In this document: piece after piece, positions 15,181 through 23,068 of the stretch
Layout: each line of letters opens with the position of its first letter
Position numbering within the stretch: the first letter of the stretch is position 1
Assembly: GCA_017445385.1 (NCBI GenBank)
Contig: JAFSUG010000020.1
Location: forward strand, 1 to 56,916
Length of the DNA: 56,916 bases
Origin: Oscillospiraceae bacterium
GTDB lineage: Bacteria > Bacillota > Clostridia > Oscillospirales > Oscillospiraceae
Direction: 5' to 3'
The notes under the pieces: model-generated
The model's input: only the letters and a program-made list of their open reading frames with translations
What the model was told of the DNA's origin: nothing
The model's database searches: none
Position numbers and translations under genes: made by a program

Positions 15181-15873
15181 ATGGCGCTATATGCGATCGG
15201 AGATCTGCATCTTTCGCTCGGCACGAATAAATCCATGGAAGTGTTCGGCGGCAGATGGGAAGGGTACGTTGAAAAGTTAAAACGGAATTTTGAAATCCTT
15301 ACGGAAAACGATACAACCGTTTTAATGGGCGATCTCAGCTGGGCATCCGATCCGCAAAGCGCAAAAGACGACTTTTCGTTTATCGCGTCGATCCCCGGCA
15401 GAAAGATTCTGCTCAAGGGAAACCACGACTACTGGTGGACCACGGCATCAAAATTCTATGCCACGTGCGAGGAAAACGGATGGGAAAACCTGTTTTTGCT
15501 GCATAACAATTGCTATTTTTACGGCGATTTGGCAATTTGCGGCACGCGCGGCTGGTTTTTTGAAGAAGAGAAATCGGATTCGCACGATGAAAAGGTATTT
15601 AACCGGGAGCTGATTCGGCTGGAGACGTCTCTCAAGGCGGCAGGTGACAGGGAAAAGCTCTGCTTCCTGCATTATCCGCCGGTCTACCGCGGCTATACCT
15701 GCCCGGAGATCCTTGCGCTGCTGGAGCGGTACGGCGTTCGCCGCTGCTACTACGGACACCTGCACGGCGACAGCCACAAGCTTGCGATCGAAGGGAAGTA
15801 CGGCGCTACGGATTTTCGTCTGCTTTCCGCGGATTTTCTGAATTTCAAACCGTTTTGCATTTCAAACGACTGA
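15181..15873 (+). CDS. Metallophosphoesterase
   Basis: 230 residues of the calcineurin-like fold with all five metal blocks: GDLHLS (about 7), MGDLSW, KGNHDYWW, CFLHYPP and YGHLHGDSHK. It belongs to the group of small cytoplasmic phosphoesterases whose substrate is unknown. The start is ATG 15181, one base after the dipeptidase stop; it is the last gene of the lepB operon before tig. Confidence 0.9.
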   Translation: MALYAIGDLHLSLGTNKSMEVFGGRWEGYVEKLKRNFEILTENDTTVLMGDLSWASDPQSAKDDFSFIASIPGRKILLKGNHDYWWTTASKFYATCEENGWENLFLLHNNCYFYGDLAICGTRGWFFEEEKSDSHDEKVFNRELIRLETSLKAAGDREKLCFLHYPPVYRGYTCPEILALLERYGVRRCYYGHLHGDSHKLAIEGKYGATDFRLLSADFLNFKPFCISND

Positions 15874-15909
15874 AAATTTGAAAAATAAAAAACTTTTTTG
15901 AAAAAACAG

Positions 15910-15938
15910 TGGAAATCTATTCATTTATCTGTTAGAAT
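15910..15938 (+). promoter_or_regulatory. Putative tig promoter
   Basis: TGGAAA (15910-15915), 17-base spacer, TAGAAT (15933-15938), about 48 bp upstream of the tig start. The -35 is weak; the A/T-rich stretch before it could act as an UP element. Confidence 0.45.
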
Positions 15939-15985
15939 AATACGGCTGAAAAACGGCAAGGACTGCCAACACAGGAGGAAACATC

Positions 15986-17476
15986 ATGAGTGTAAAGAGC
16001 GTAAAGAAAGAGAAAGGCAACGCTACGATCGTTCTGGAAGCGTCGAAGGAACTGTTTGAAGGCGCGATCTCCAAGGCGTATCAGAAGGCGAAAAAGAATA
16101 TTTTCGTTCCCGGCTTCCGTAAAGGCCACGCACCGCGCAGCGTTGTGGAAGGCATGTACGGCAAGGGCGTTTTCTATGAAGATGCGGTCAACGAGATCTT
16201 CCCGGAGCTGTATGATGAGGCTGTAAAGTCGAAGAAGCTCAAGGTTGTCGGCGGCCCGTCGCTGACCGATATGCAGGTGCAGGAAGACGGCTCTCTGGAG
16301 CTGACTGTTGTTACTGCGCTGTATCCCACCGTGAAGCTCGGCGAGTATAAGGGCATCGAAGTGCCGAAGACCACCGTGAAGGTCACCGAGGCGGAAGTTG
16401 ACGCCGAGATCGACCGCATGGCGGAGCAGGCAGCCCGTATCGTTACGGTTGACCGCAAGGCAAAGAAGGGCGATACGATCGTCTTCGACTTTGAAGGCTT
16501 CGTTGACGGCAAGGCGTTTGAAGGCGGCAAGGCGGAGAACTATTCGCTGAAGCTCGGCTCCGGCCAGTTCATTCCCGGCTTTGAAGACGCGCTGATCGGC
16601 GTGAAGGCCGGCGAAGACCGCGACGTAAACGTCACGTTCCCCGAAGCATACGATCCGAAGCTTGCCGGCAAGGACGCAACCTTCAAGTGCAAGGTACATG
16701 AAGTGAAAGAAACGATCGTTCCTGAGAAGGACGACGAGTTCGTTAAGGACGTTTCCGAATTTGATACGATGGCGGAACTCCGCAAGGACATCAAGGCGCG
16801 CTTCAAGAAAGAGCGCGAGGAGCAGGCGCAGGCCGCGTTTGAGAACGCCGCTGTTGAGGCTGCTGCCGAGAAGATGCAGTGCGATATTCCTTCCGTTATG
16901 ATCGATGAGCAGGTTGATCGCCACATGGAGCAGTTTGCGTATCAGCTCCAGATGAACGGCATGAAAATGGAAGACTACGCAAAGATGACCGGCGGCAATA
17001 TGGCGGCTCTGCGCGATAGCATGCGCCCGATGGCGGAGCGCACGGTGAAGTCCAACATTCTTCTCAGCGAGATCGTTACTGCGGAAAAGATCAAAGTCAC
17101 CGCGAAAGAGATCGAAGATGAGTTCAAGAAGCTTGCCGAGCAGTACGGCATGGAGCTTGAGCGCGTGAAGGCGGCTGTTGAAGAAAGCGCGGTTCGCGCC
17201 GATCTCGAAGCGAAAAAAGCCGTTAAGCTGATTTGCGACAATGCAGTTGCGGTTGCCGAGAAGAAGACCGCTGCGAAGAAGCCTGCCGCAAAGAAAGCAG
17301 ACGACGAAGAGAAGAAGCCGGCGGCAAAGAAAACCGCTGCGAAGAAAACCGACGATGCGGAGAAGAAGCCGGCAGCCAAGAAGCCTGCCGCAAAGAAGAC
17401 CGCTGATACGGAAAAGAAACCCGCCGCAAAGAAGCCGGCCGCGAAAAAAACCGCTGCAAAGAAAACGGAGGAATAA
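15986..17476 (+). CDS. tig: Trigger factor with histone H1-like Lys/Ala/Pro tail
   Basis: 496 residues, against about 430 for the family. Residues 1 to about 145 form the ribosome-binding domain with the signature FVPGFRKGHAPRS at about 40-52. The FKBP-type prolyl isomerase domain lies at about 158-240 (KGDTIVFDFEGFVDG, GSGQFIPGFEDALIG). The helical chaperone domain follows to about 415. After that comes an extra tail of about 70 residues built from AKK, PAAKK and TAAKK units broken by acidic DDEE, DDAE and DTE spacers. Normal trigger factor binds the ribosomal exit tunnel and shields new chains; the strongly basic tail suggests extra contact with rRNA or DNA. It heads the tig-clpP-clpX-lon string. 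Start ATG 15986 with AGGAGG 8 bases upstream. Confidence 0.95.
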   Translation: MSVKSVKKEKGNATIVLEASKELFEGAISKAYQKAKKNIFVPGFRKGHAPRSVVEGMYGKGVFYEDAVNEIFPELYDEAVKSKKLKVVGGPSLTDMQVQEDGSLELTVVTALYPTVKLGEYKGIEVPKTTVKVTEAEVDAEIDRMAEQAARIVTVDRKAKKGDTIVFDFEGFVDGKAFEGGKAENYSLKLGSGQFIPGFEDALIGVKAGEDRDVNVTFPEAYDPKLAGKDATFKCKVHEVKETIVPEKDDEFVKDVSEFDTMAELRKDIKARFKKEREEQAQAAFENAAVEAAAEKMQCDIPSVMIDEQVDRHMEQFAYQLQMNGMKMEDYAKMTGGNMAALRDSMRPMAERTVKSNILLSEIVTAEKIKVTAKEIEDEFKKLAEQYGMELERVKAAVEESAVRADLEAKKAVKLICDNAVAVAEKKTAAKKPAAKKADDEEKKPAAKKTAAKKTDDAEKKPAAKKPAAKKTADTEKKPAAKKPAAKKTAAKKTEE

Positions 17477-17509
17477 TTCTCCATACAGCAGGTTAGAATG
17501 TTTTGTCCG

Positions 17510-17539
17510 AAAATAGCATGACTGGTTCATGCTATTTTT
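17510..17539 (+). terminator. Hairpin between tig and clpP
   Basis: Stem AAAATAGCATGA / TCATGCTATTTT with a short loop, ending in TTTTTG. It would reduce read-through from tig into clpP. Confidence 0.7.
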
Positions 17540-17563
17540 GGCAACAAAAGGAGGTTTTTCTAC

Positions 17564-18145
17564 ATGAGTTTAGTCCCGTACGTTGTAGAGCAGACAAGCC
17601 GCGGCGAACGATCCTATGATATTTTCTCCCGTCTGCTGAACGACCGTATTATCATGCTTTCCGAAGAAGTCAATGATACAACTGCCAGCCTGATCGTTGC
17701 GCAGCTGCTGTATCTGGAAGCACAGGATCCCGATAAGGATATCCAGTTCTATATCAACAGCCCCGGCGGCAGCGTAACTGCCGGCATGGCGATCTATGAT
17801 ACGATGCGCTATATCAAATGCGACGTTTCCACGATCTGCATCGGTATGGCGGCTTCGATGGGCGCGTTCCTGCTCTCTTCCGGCACGAAGGGCAAGCGCA
17901 TTGCGTTGCCGAATGCCGAAATCATGATCCATCAGCCCTCCGCCGGTACACAGGGCAAGGTCACGGATATGGAGATCGACGTTGAGCACTTCCTGAAAAT
18001 CAAGGAGCGCCTGAATAAGATTCTTGCGGAAAATACAGGGAAAACGCCGGAAGAGATCAAGGCGGATTCCGAGCGCGATCACTGGCTCACAAGCGAAGAA
18101 GCGCAGGCTTACGGTCTGATCGACAAGGTGATCTACCAGCGCTAA
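17564..18145 (+). CDS. clpP: ATP-dependent Clp protease proteolytic subunit
   Basis: 193 residues. Catalytic Ser98 in [10 protein letters not shown], His123 in MIHQPSAG, and the third member Asp near 172 in ERDHW. The N-terminus [20 protein letters not shown] and the [14 protein letters not shown] block are standard. Fourteen subunits form the degradation chamber that the ClpX ring, encoded next, feeds. Strong AAAGGAGG site before the ATG. Confidence 0.98.
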   Translation: MSLVPYVVEQTSRGERSYDIFSRLLNDRIIMLSEEVNDTTASLIVAQLLYLEAQDPDKDIQFYINSPGGSVTAGMAIYDTMRYIKCDVSTICIGMAASMGAFLLSSGTKGKRIALPNAEIMIHQPSAGTQGKVTDMEIDVEHFLKIKERLNKILAENTGKTPEEIKADSERDHWLTSEEAQAYGLIDKVIYQR

Positions 18146-18157
18146 ACGGAGGCGTTT

Positions 18158-19420
18158 ATGGCAAGAGAAGTTATCAGATGCAGCTTCTGCGGCAAGCGCA
18201 AGGAGCAGGTGGAGCGGCTGATTGCCGGTCCGGGCGTTTATATCTGCAATGAATGCGTCAGCCTTTGCGATGGCATTTTACGCGATGAGATGCGCCCGGA
18301 AACCGAGCAAACCTTTGAAATGCCCGATTCCATCCCCACGCCGCAGGAGATCAAAACCTATATGGACCGCTATATCATCGGGCAGGAACAGGCGAAAATC
18401 GCGCTGTCCGTTGCGGTTTACAACCACTATAAGCGGATCTGCTTTGCGCAGGATACGGACGTTGAGCTGCAAAAGAGCAACATCCTTTTGATCGGCCCGA
18501 CCGGCTCCGGCAAGACGCTCTTTGCGCAGACGCTTGCGAAGATTCTGAACGTACCCTTTGCGATTGCGGATGCAACCACGCTTACGGAAGCCGGCTACGT
18601 CGGCGAAGACGTTGAAAACATTCTGCTGCGCCTTTTGCAGGCTGCGGATTTTGACGTTGAGTATGCGCAGCGCGGCATCATCTATATTGATGAGATGGAT
18701 AAAATTGCCCGTAAGAGCGAGAATACCTCCATCACGCGCGATGTCAGCGGTGAAGGCGTGCAGCAAGCGCTGCTGAAGCTGCTGGAAGGCACGGTTGCAA
18801 ACGTTCCGCCGCAGGGCGGCAGAAAGCATCCGCAGCAGGAATTTATCCAAATAGACACAACGAATATCCTCTTCATCTGCGGCGGCGCATTCGATGGGCT
18901 GGATAAGATCATCGAAACGCGAACCGATCGCAGCGCAATCGGCTTTGGCTCACCTGTTGAGAGCAAATCAAAGCGTGACGTCGGTAAGCTCTTTGCGCAG
19001 GTGCAGCCGCACGATCTGCTGAAGTTCGGCATTATTCCGGAGCTTGTCGGTCGTCTGCCGGTTATCACGTCGCTTTCTTCGCTGACGAAAGAAGACTTGA
19101 TCCGCATTCTGACCGAACCGAAAAACGCGCTGTGCAAGCAGTATCAGAAGCTGCTGGAGTACGATCACGTGCAGCTGACGTTCGATTCTGATGCGCTGGA
19201 AGCAATTGCCGAAAAAGCGCTTGCGCGTGAGATCGGCGCGCGCGGACTTCGCGCGATCATGGAAGAAACGATGGCGGATATCATGTATGAGATCCCATCG
19301 GATCATACGATCCAGTCGGTTCGCGTTACGCGCAGTTGCGTGGAAGGAAGCGAAGCGCCGCAGATCAGCCGGGATGCAACGCATCCGCGTCAGCCCCTGC
19401 GTGTTCCGGCACAGACTTGA
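18158..19420 (+). CDS. clpX: ATP-dependent Clp protease ATP-binding subunit ClpX
   Basis: 420 residues. The N-terminal zinc domain has four Cys (8, 11, 30, 33) in CSFCGK and CNEC. The AAA+ module shows [10 protein letters not shown] (Walker A, about 112), the pore loop [22 protein letters not shown] (Walker B) and the RKH loop GRKHPQQE that contacts substrate tags. Sensor-2 region: [16 protein letters not shown]. It unfolds tagged proteins and passes them to ClpP. It lies 12 bases after clpP and is followed by a terminator before lon. Confidence 0.98.
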   Translation: MAREVIRCSFCGKRKEQVERLIAGPGVYICNECVSLCDGILRDEMRPETEQTFEMPDSIPTPQEIKTYMDRYIIGQEQAKIALSVAVYNHYKRICFAQDTDVELQKSNILLIGPTGSGKTLFAQTLAKILNVPFAIADATTLTEAGYVGEDVENILLRLLQAADFDVEYAQRGIIYIDEMDKIARKSENTSITRDVSGEGVQQALLKLLEGTVANVPPQGGRKHPQQEFIQIDTTNILFICGGAFDGLDKIIETRTDRSAIGFGSPVESKSKRDVGKLFAQVQPHDLLKFGIIPELVGRLPVITSLSSLTKEDLIRILTEPKNALCKQYQKLLEYDHVQLTFDSDALEAIAEKALAREIGARGLRAIMEETMADIMYEIPSDHTIQSVRVTRSCVEGSEAPQISRDATHPRQPLRVPAQT

Positions 19421-19426
19421 CTTTAC

Positions 19427-19457
19427 TGAGGGGGAGCGTTTGCTCCCTCTTTTTTCC
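19427..19457 (+). terminator. Terminator between clpX and lon
   Basis: GAGGGGGAGC pairs with GCTCCCTC, followed by TTTTTT. Confidence 0.75.
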
Positions 19458-19476
19458 CTCGAAAGGAGGTTATCGA

Positions 19477-21891
19477 ATGAATGATCTTATGACGTCCCGA
19501 ACGCTGCCCGTTTTGGCGCTGCGCGGTATGTGCGTTTTTCCGAAGATGCTTTCGCATTTCGACGTGGAACGCCCGAAATCCGTGAAGGCGATTGAAGAGG
19601 CGATGCGCGCCGATCAGAAGATTTTTCTGATCGCGCAGAGCGACGTTCAGCAGGACGATCCCGGTTTTGCCGGTCTTTGCGAAATGGGTACGGTTGCGTC
19701 CGTGAAGCAGGTTTTGCGCCTGCCCGGCGATATGATGCGCGTACTGGTGGAGGGCGAAACGCGCGGAAAGATCGTTTCCGACGTTCGCACGTCTCCATAT
19801 CTCCGCGCGATCATTGAATTCGTGCCGGAGCAGCCGTATAATCGTGCGCTTGCGAAAGTGGAAGCGCTGCTCCGCCAGGCGGAGGATCTGTTTGACGGAT
19901 TTATTGAGCTTTCCCCGAGAAATCAGCAGGAGAATCTCTCCCAGGTGCTCGGCAGCACCGATCCTTCCTATGTGGCGGATTTTATCGCGCAGAACGCCTC
20001 GTTCCACTATCTTGAAAAGCAGAAGGTTTTGCAGCAGCTGCACCCCGTAAAGCGGCTGGAACTCGTTATAAAAATGCTTGCGAAAGAGCTGGAAATTATT
20101 CGGCTGCAATCGCAGCTGCAGGAGAAGGTACAAGACAGCGTGAACCGTGGGCAACGCGATTACTATCTGCGCGAACAACTCCACGTGATCCATCAGGAGC
20201 TCGGCGATGCCGAAGATGAGGACGAGCCGGAGCAGTACCGCGCAAAGATCATGGCGCTGCATCTGCCGCAGGAGACGGAAGAGAAACTCTTAAAGGAAGT
20301 TGGACGCATGGCAAAGCAGCCGGCAGGCTCTTCCGAAGCGTCACTTTTGCGCAATTATCTCGATACCTGCCTGGAGCTGCCGTGGAATGAAACAACAAAA
20401 GAGCGGCTTGATCTCCGCGCGGCAAAACGAATCCTCGATGAAGACCACTACGGTTTGGATCAGGTAAAAACGCGCATATTGGAGATGCTCGCGGTCAAGA
20501 AGCTTGCGCCCGATATGCCCGGTCCGATCCTTTGTCTTGTCGGCCCTCCGGGCGTTGGAAAAACGTCGGTTGCAATCTCAATCGCAAGATGCCTCAATCG
20601 GAATCTTGCGCGCATTTCGCTTGGCGGCGTCCATGATGAGGCGGATATTCGCGGTCATCGCAAGACGTATATCGGCGCAATGCCCGGCAGAATCCTGAGC
20701 GGTATTTTGCAGGCGAAAAGCCGAAATCCGCTGCTGCTTCTCGATGAGATCGATAAGATGGGCAGCGATTACCGCGGCGATCCTTCCGCAGCACTGCTGG
20801 AGGTTTTGGACAGCGAACAGAATACCTCCTTCCGCGATCACTATATCGAGGTGCCGTTTGATCTGAGCGATTGCATGTTCATCACAACCGCCAATACAAC
20901 GGAGACGATTCCGCGAGCGCTGCTTGACCGCATGGAAGTGATCGAGCTCGGCTCATATACAGATGAGGAGAAGCTTCGCATTGCAAAAGGACATCTGCTG
21001 CCGAAGCAGATGAAAAAGCATGGGATCGGTGTGGAGAAACTTCGCTTAACGGACGGCGCGATCCGCGAGATCATCACCTGCTATACGCGCGAATCCGGTG
21101 TACGCAGTCTGGAGCGTCAGCTTGCGCGGATTTGCCGCAAAGCGGCGGTTGCGCTCGTTTCGCCCGATGCGCCCGAAAGCGTCCACATCAACGGCAGCAA
21201 TTTGGAGGAGTATCTCGGCATTCGAAAGTACCTGCCGGACAAGCTTCCGAAGTGCGATCCCGTCGGTCTTGTAACGGGTCTTGCGTGGACTTCCGTCGGC
21301 GGTGAAACGCTGGAGGTGGAAGTTAACGTTGTGGACGGCACGGGCAAGCTCGAGCTGACTGGCAACCTCGGCGACGTGATGAAAGAAAGCGCCGGCTGCG
21401 CCTTGAGCTATATCCGCTCCAGAACGGAGCAGTACGGCATTGCGCCGGACTTCTATAAGAATAAAGATATTCACGTGCATTTCCCGGAGGGCGCGATCCC
21501 GAAGGACGGACCTTCCGCCGGCATTACGATCTGCACGGCGATGGTTTCTGCGCTGACCGGCGCAACCGTTCGCCGCGACGTTGCGATGACGGGCGAGATC
21601 TCCATTCGCGGACGTGTGTTGCCGATCGGCGGACTGAAAGAAAAGACGATGGCTGCCCTGCGCCACGGAATCAAAACCGTAATCATTCCGCAGGACAACG
21701 CGAAGGATCTCGAAGAAATCGATCAGAACGTGCGCAAGGCGCTGAATTTTATTACAGTCAGCCATGCGGACAGCGTGATTGAAACGGCGCTCGATTTTAC
21801 AGGCGTAACGCCTGTAAAGACACTTCCGGAGCAGAAAAGTGAAGCGCTGCCCGTTCCCGGAAGCAAGCGTAAATCGAGAATCTGGCAGTAG
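19477..21891 (+). CDS. lon: ATP-dependent protease Lon
   Basis: 804 residues, normal for LonA. The N-terminal substrate domain begins [16 protein letters not shown] coiled region follows (to about 300), then AAA+ with [13 protein letters not shown] (Walker A at about 356) and [16 protein letters not shown] (Walker B). The protease domain carries catalytic Ser680 in KDGPSAG and Lys723 in GGLKEK, the Lon Ser-Lys dyad. The start is ATG 19477 behind GAAAGGAGG, although the frame stays open farther back into clpX. Degrades misfolded and regulatory proteins. Adjacent to clpPX and engB in the usual Firmicute order. Confidence 0.97.
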   Translation: MNDLMTSRTLPVLALRGMCVFPKMLSHFDVERPKSVKAIEEAMRADQKIFLIAQSDVQQDDPGFAGLCEMGTVASVKQVLRLPGDMMRVLVEGETRGKIVSDVRTSPYLRAIIEFVPEQPYNRALAKVEALLRQAEDLFDGFIELSPRNQQENLSQVLGSTDPSYVADFIAQNASFHYLEKQKVLQQLHPVKRLELVIKMLAKELEIIRLQSQLQEKVQDSVNRGQRDYYLREQLHVIHQELGDAEDEDEPEQYRAKIMALHLPQETEEKLLKEVGRMAKQPAGSSEASLLRNYLDTCLELPWNETTKERLDLRAAKRILDEDHYGLDQVKTRILEMLAVKKLAPDMPGPILCLVGPPGVGKTSVAISIARCLNRNLARISLGGVHDEADIRGHRKTYIGAMPGRILSGILQAKSRNPLLLLDEIDKMGSDYRGDPSAALLEVLDSEQNTSFRDHYIEVPFDLSDCMFITTANTTETIPRALLDRMEVIELGSYTDEEKLRIAKGHLLPKQMKKHGIGVEKLRLTDGAIREIITCYTRESGVRSLERQLARICRKAAVALVSPDAPESVHINGSNLEEYLGIRKYLPDKLPKCDPVGLVTGLAWTSVGGETLEVEVNVVDGTGKLELTGNLGDVMKESAGCALSYIRSRTEQYGIAPDFYKNKDIHVHFPEGAIPKDGPSAGITICTAMVSALTGATVRRDVAMTGEISIRGRVLPIGGLKEKTMAALRHGIKTVIIPQDNAKDLEEIDQNVRKALNFITVSHADSVIETALDFTGVTPVKTLPEQKSEALPVPGSKRKSRIWQ

Positions 21892-21899
21892 GTGCAATT

Positions 21900-22493
21900 A
21901 TGAATCTGCAAAACGTTGAATTTATCCGTTCGTGCGCGGCAGTTTCCGACTGCCCGCGCGACGGTCTGCCGCAGATCGTCTTTTCGGGACGTTCTAACGT
22001 GGGGAAATCATCGGTAATCAACCGGCTGCTGCGCAGAAAGAATTTTGCGCGTGTCGGCTCGATGCCCGGGAAAACGGTGCAGCTTAACTTTTTCAAAATC
22101 GATGGCGCGATGTATTTTGTGGATATTCCCGGATACGGCTACGCCAAGGTTTCGGAGAAGGAACGCGCGCGCTGGGCAAAGATGATCGACGGCTATCTCT
22201 CCGATCCCGCGCTGATGACGTTCGGCGTAATGATCGTGGATGCGCGGCATAAGCCGACCGAAAACGACTGCACGATGGCGCAGTATTTCGCCGGGACGGA
22301 AAAGCCGTTCTGCGTGGTTGCGAATAAGCTCGATAAGCTGAAAAAAAGCGAGATCGAGCCGAATTTGGCGCGAATCCGCGAAACGCTCGAATTGCCGGAA
22401 AGCGTTAAAGTGATCCCGTTTTCTGCGGAAACAGGAACGGGCAGGGAAGAACTGCTCCGCGCGATCTTAGATGCTGCGGAGGTGACCGCATGA
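21900..22493 (+). CDS. engB: Ribosome biogenesis GTP-binding protein EngB (YsxC)
   Basis: 197 residues of the TrmE-Era-like GTPase group. G1 is FSGRSNVGKSSVIN (about 29-42), the G2 region PGKTVQLNFF, G3 DIPGYGYAK and G4 NKLDKL. EngB is needed for 50S subunit assembly. It starts 9 bases after the lon stop and shares an ATGA overlap with the small BFD-type gene downstream. Confidence 0.96.
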   Translation: MNLQNVEFIRSCAAVSDCPRDGLPQIVFSGRSNVGKSSVINRLLRRKNFARVGSMPGKTVQLNFFKIDGAMYFVDIPGYGYAKVSEKERARWAKMIDGYLSDPALMTFGVMIVDARHKPTENDCTMAQYFAGTEKPFCVVANKLDKLKKSEIEPNLARIRETLELPESVKVIPFSAETGTGREELLRAILDAAEVTA

Positions 22494-22669
22494 ACGATCA
22501 GAAGATCGCCTGTAACTGCCATAATGTTACTTACGGCAAGATCCGCGAAGCGGTCAAAAACGGCGCGAAAACGGCAGAGGAAGTCGCTAAAGTCACCGGC
22601 GCAGGCACCGCCTGCGGCAAATGCAAAGAGTTTTTAGAATATCTCGTCCGCGACTTTGCGGAGGAATAA
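22490..22669 (+). CDS. Small (2Fe-2S)-binding protein, BFD-like
   Basis: Only 59 residues. Four Cys in the spacing of the bacterioferritin-associated ferredoxin (BFD) domain: CNCHNVTYGKIREAV near the N-terminus and GTACGKCKEFLEYL near the C-terminus, around a helix-hairpin-helix. Such domains bind a [2Fe-2S] cluster and act in iron release, nitrite reductases or as free small proteins in Clostridia. It is translationally coupled to engB (ATGA, 22490-22493), an odd partner. The 277-bp structured repeat follows directly, set inside its terminator stem. Confidence 0.88.
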   Translation: MNDQKIACNCHNVTYGKIREAVKNGAKTAEEVAKVTGAGTACGKCKEFLEYLVRDFAEE

Positions 22670-22670
22670 A

Positions 22671-22977
22671 AAAGAACCGTCTTTGGGCGCCCTCACTTAA
22701 GGAGTCGACAGCCGCAAAGCGGATCTTTTCGTGCAATACTGCGTTATCAAAAGAGGGAATCCGACAAGGATTCCCTCTTTTTCTGTCTTGTCTTGCGCAA
22801 AAATCTCTCGCTTTGCGGTGCTTCGCAGTTTTGAGCCAGCAATTTTTCGTCATAACAAAGCACAAAGTTGGGGTAATCCTGACGGATTACCCCAACTTTT
22901 AATGCAGTAATGGCGAAAAAGGGCGGCACAAAACCTATCGCATCCTTAAGTGAGGGCGCCCTTAGGCGGTTCTTTTT
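22671..22977 (+). terminator. Terminator stem interrupted by the 277-bp repeat
   Basis: AAAAAGAACCG just after the BFD stop pairs with CGGTTCTTTTT at about 22966-22977. Between the two arms lies the whole 277-bp element 22685-22961. Without the element the arms would form an ordinary terminator with a GGGCGCCC apex, like those at 24945 and 30886. Confidence 0.6.
22685..22961 (+). repeat. 277-bp structured repeat, copy A
   Basis: Its ends, GGGCGCCCTCACTTAAGGA, are a perfect 19-bp inverted repeat. Inside are two strong hairpins: AAAAGAGGGAATCC with its complement (22749-22781) and AAAGTTGGGGTAATCC with its complement (22864-22899, loop TGAC). A long-range match joins CCGCAAAGCG (about 22712) to CGCTTTGCGG (about 22810). 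Copy B at 36532-36808 has exactly the same length and a nearly identical core, but its ends differ and still pair. No conserved reading frame spans both copies. It could be a non-coding RNA, a MITE-like element or both. Confidence 0.85.
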
Positions 22978-22989
22978 TGTAAATAGGGG

Positions 22990-23017
22990 TTGCAATTTTG
23001 AAATAGGGTATTATAAT
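22990..23017 (+). promoter_or_regulatory. htpG promoter
   Basis: TTGCAA (22990-22995), 16-base spacer, TATAAT (23012-23017). The CIRCE operator begins five bases after the -10, a typical position for HrcA repression. Confidence 0.75.
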
Positions 23018-23021
23018 AGTT

Positions 23022-23048
23022 TTAGCACTCGAAGTAAATGAGTGCTAA
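23022..23048 (+). promoter_or_regulatory. CIRCE element (HrcA operator)
   Basis: Perfect consensus TTAGCACTC-N9-GAGTGCTAA. This is the binding site of the heat-shock repressor HrcA. It overlaps the expected transcription start of htpG, so htpG should rise when HrcA loses activity on heat shock. Confidence 0.97.
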
Positions 23049-23068
23049 AACTATACGGAAGTGATACT

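Noticed and set aside
15932-17530. 532-residue open frame antisense to trigger factor
   Set aside because: It is a mirror of the tig codon pattern and tail repeats (Leu/Arg/Phe-rich), has no ribosome site and no recognisable domain.
21046-21897. 283-residue antisense frame under lon
   Set aside because: Shadow of lon codons, Arg/His-rich, no start signal or domain.
22593-22995. Small open frames within the 277-bp repeat, both strands
   Set aside because: Single-base indels between the two copies destroy the frame, while the stems are conserved. They are more likely read-outs of a non-coding element.
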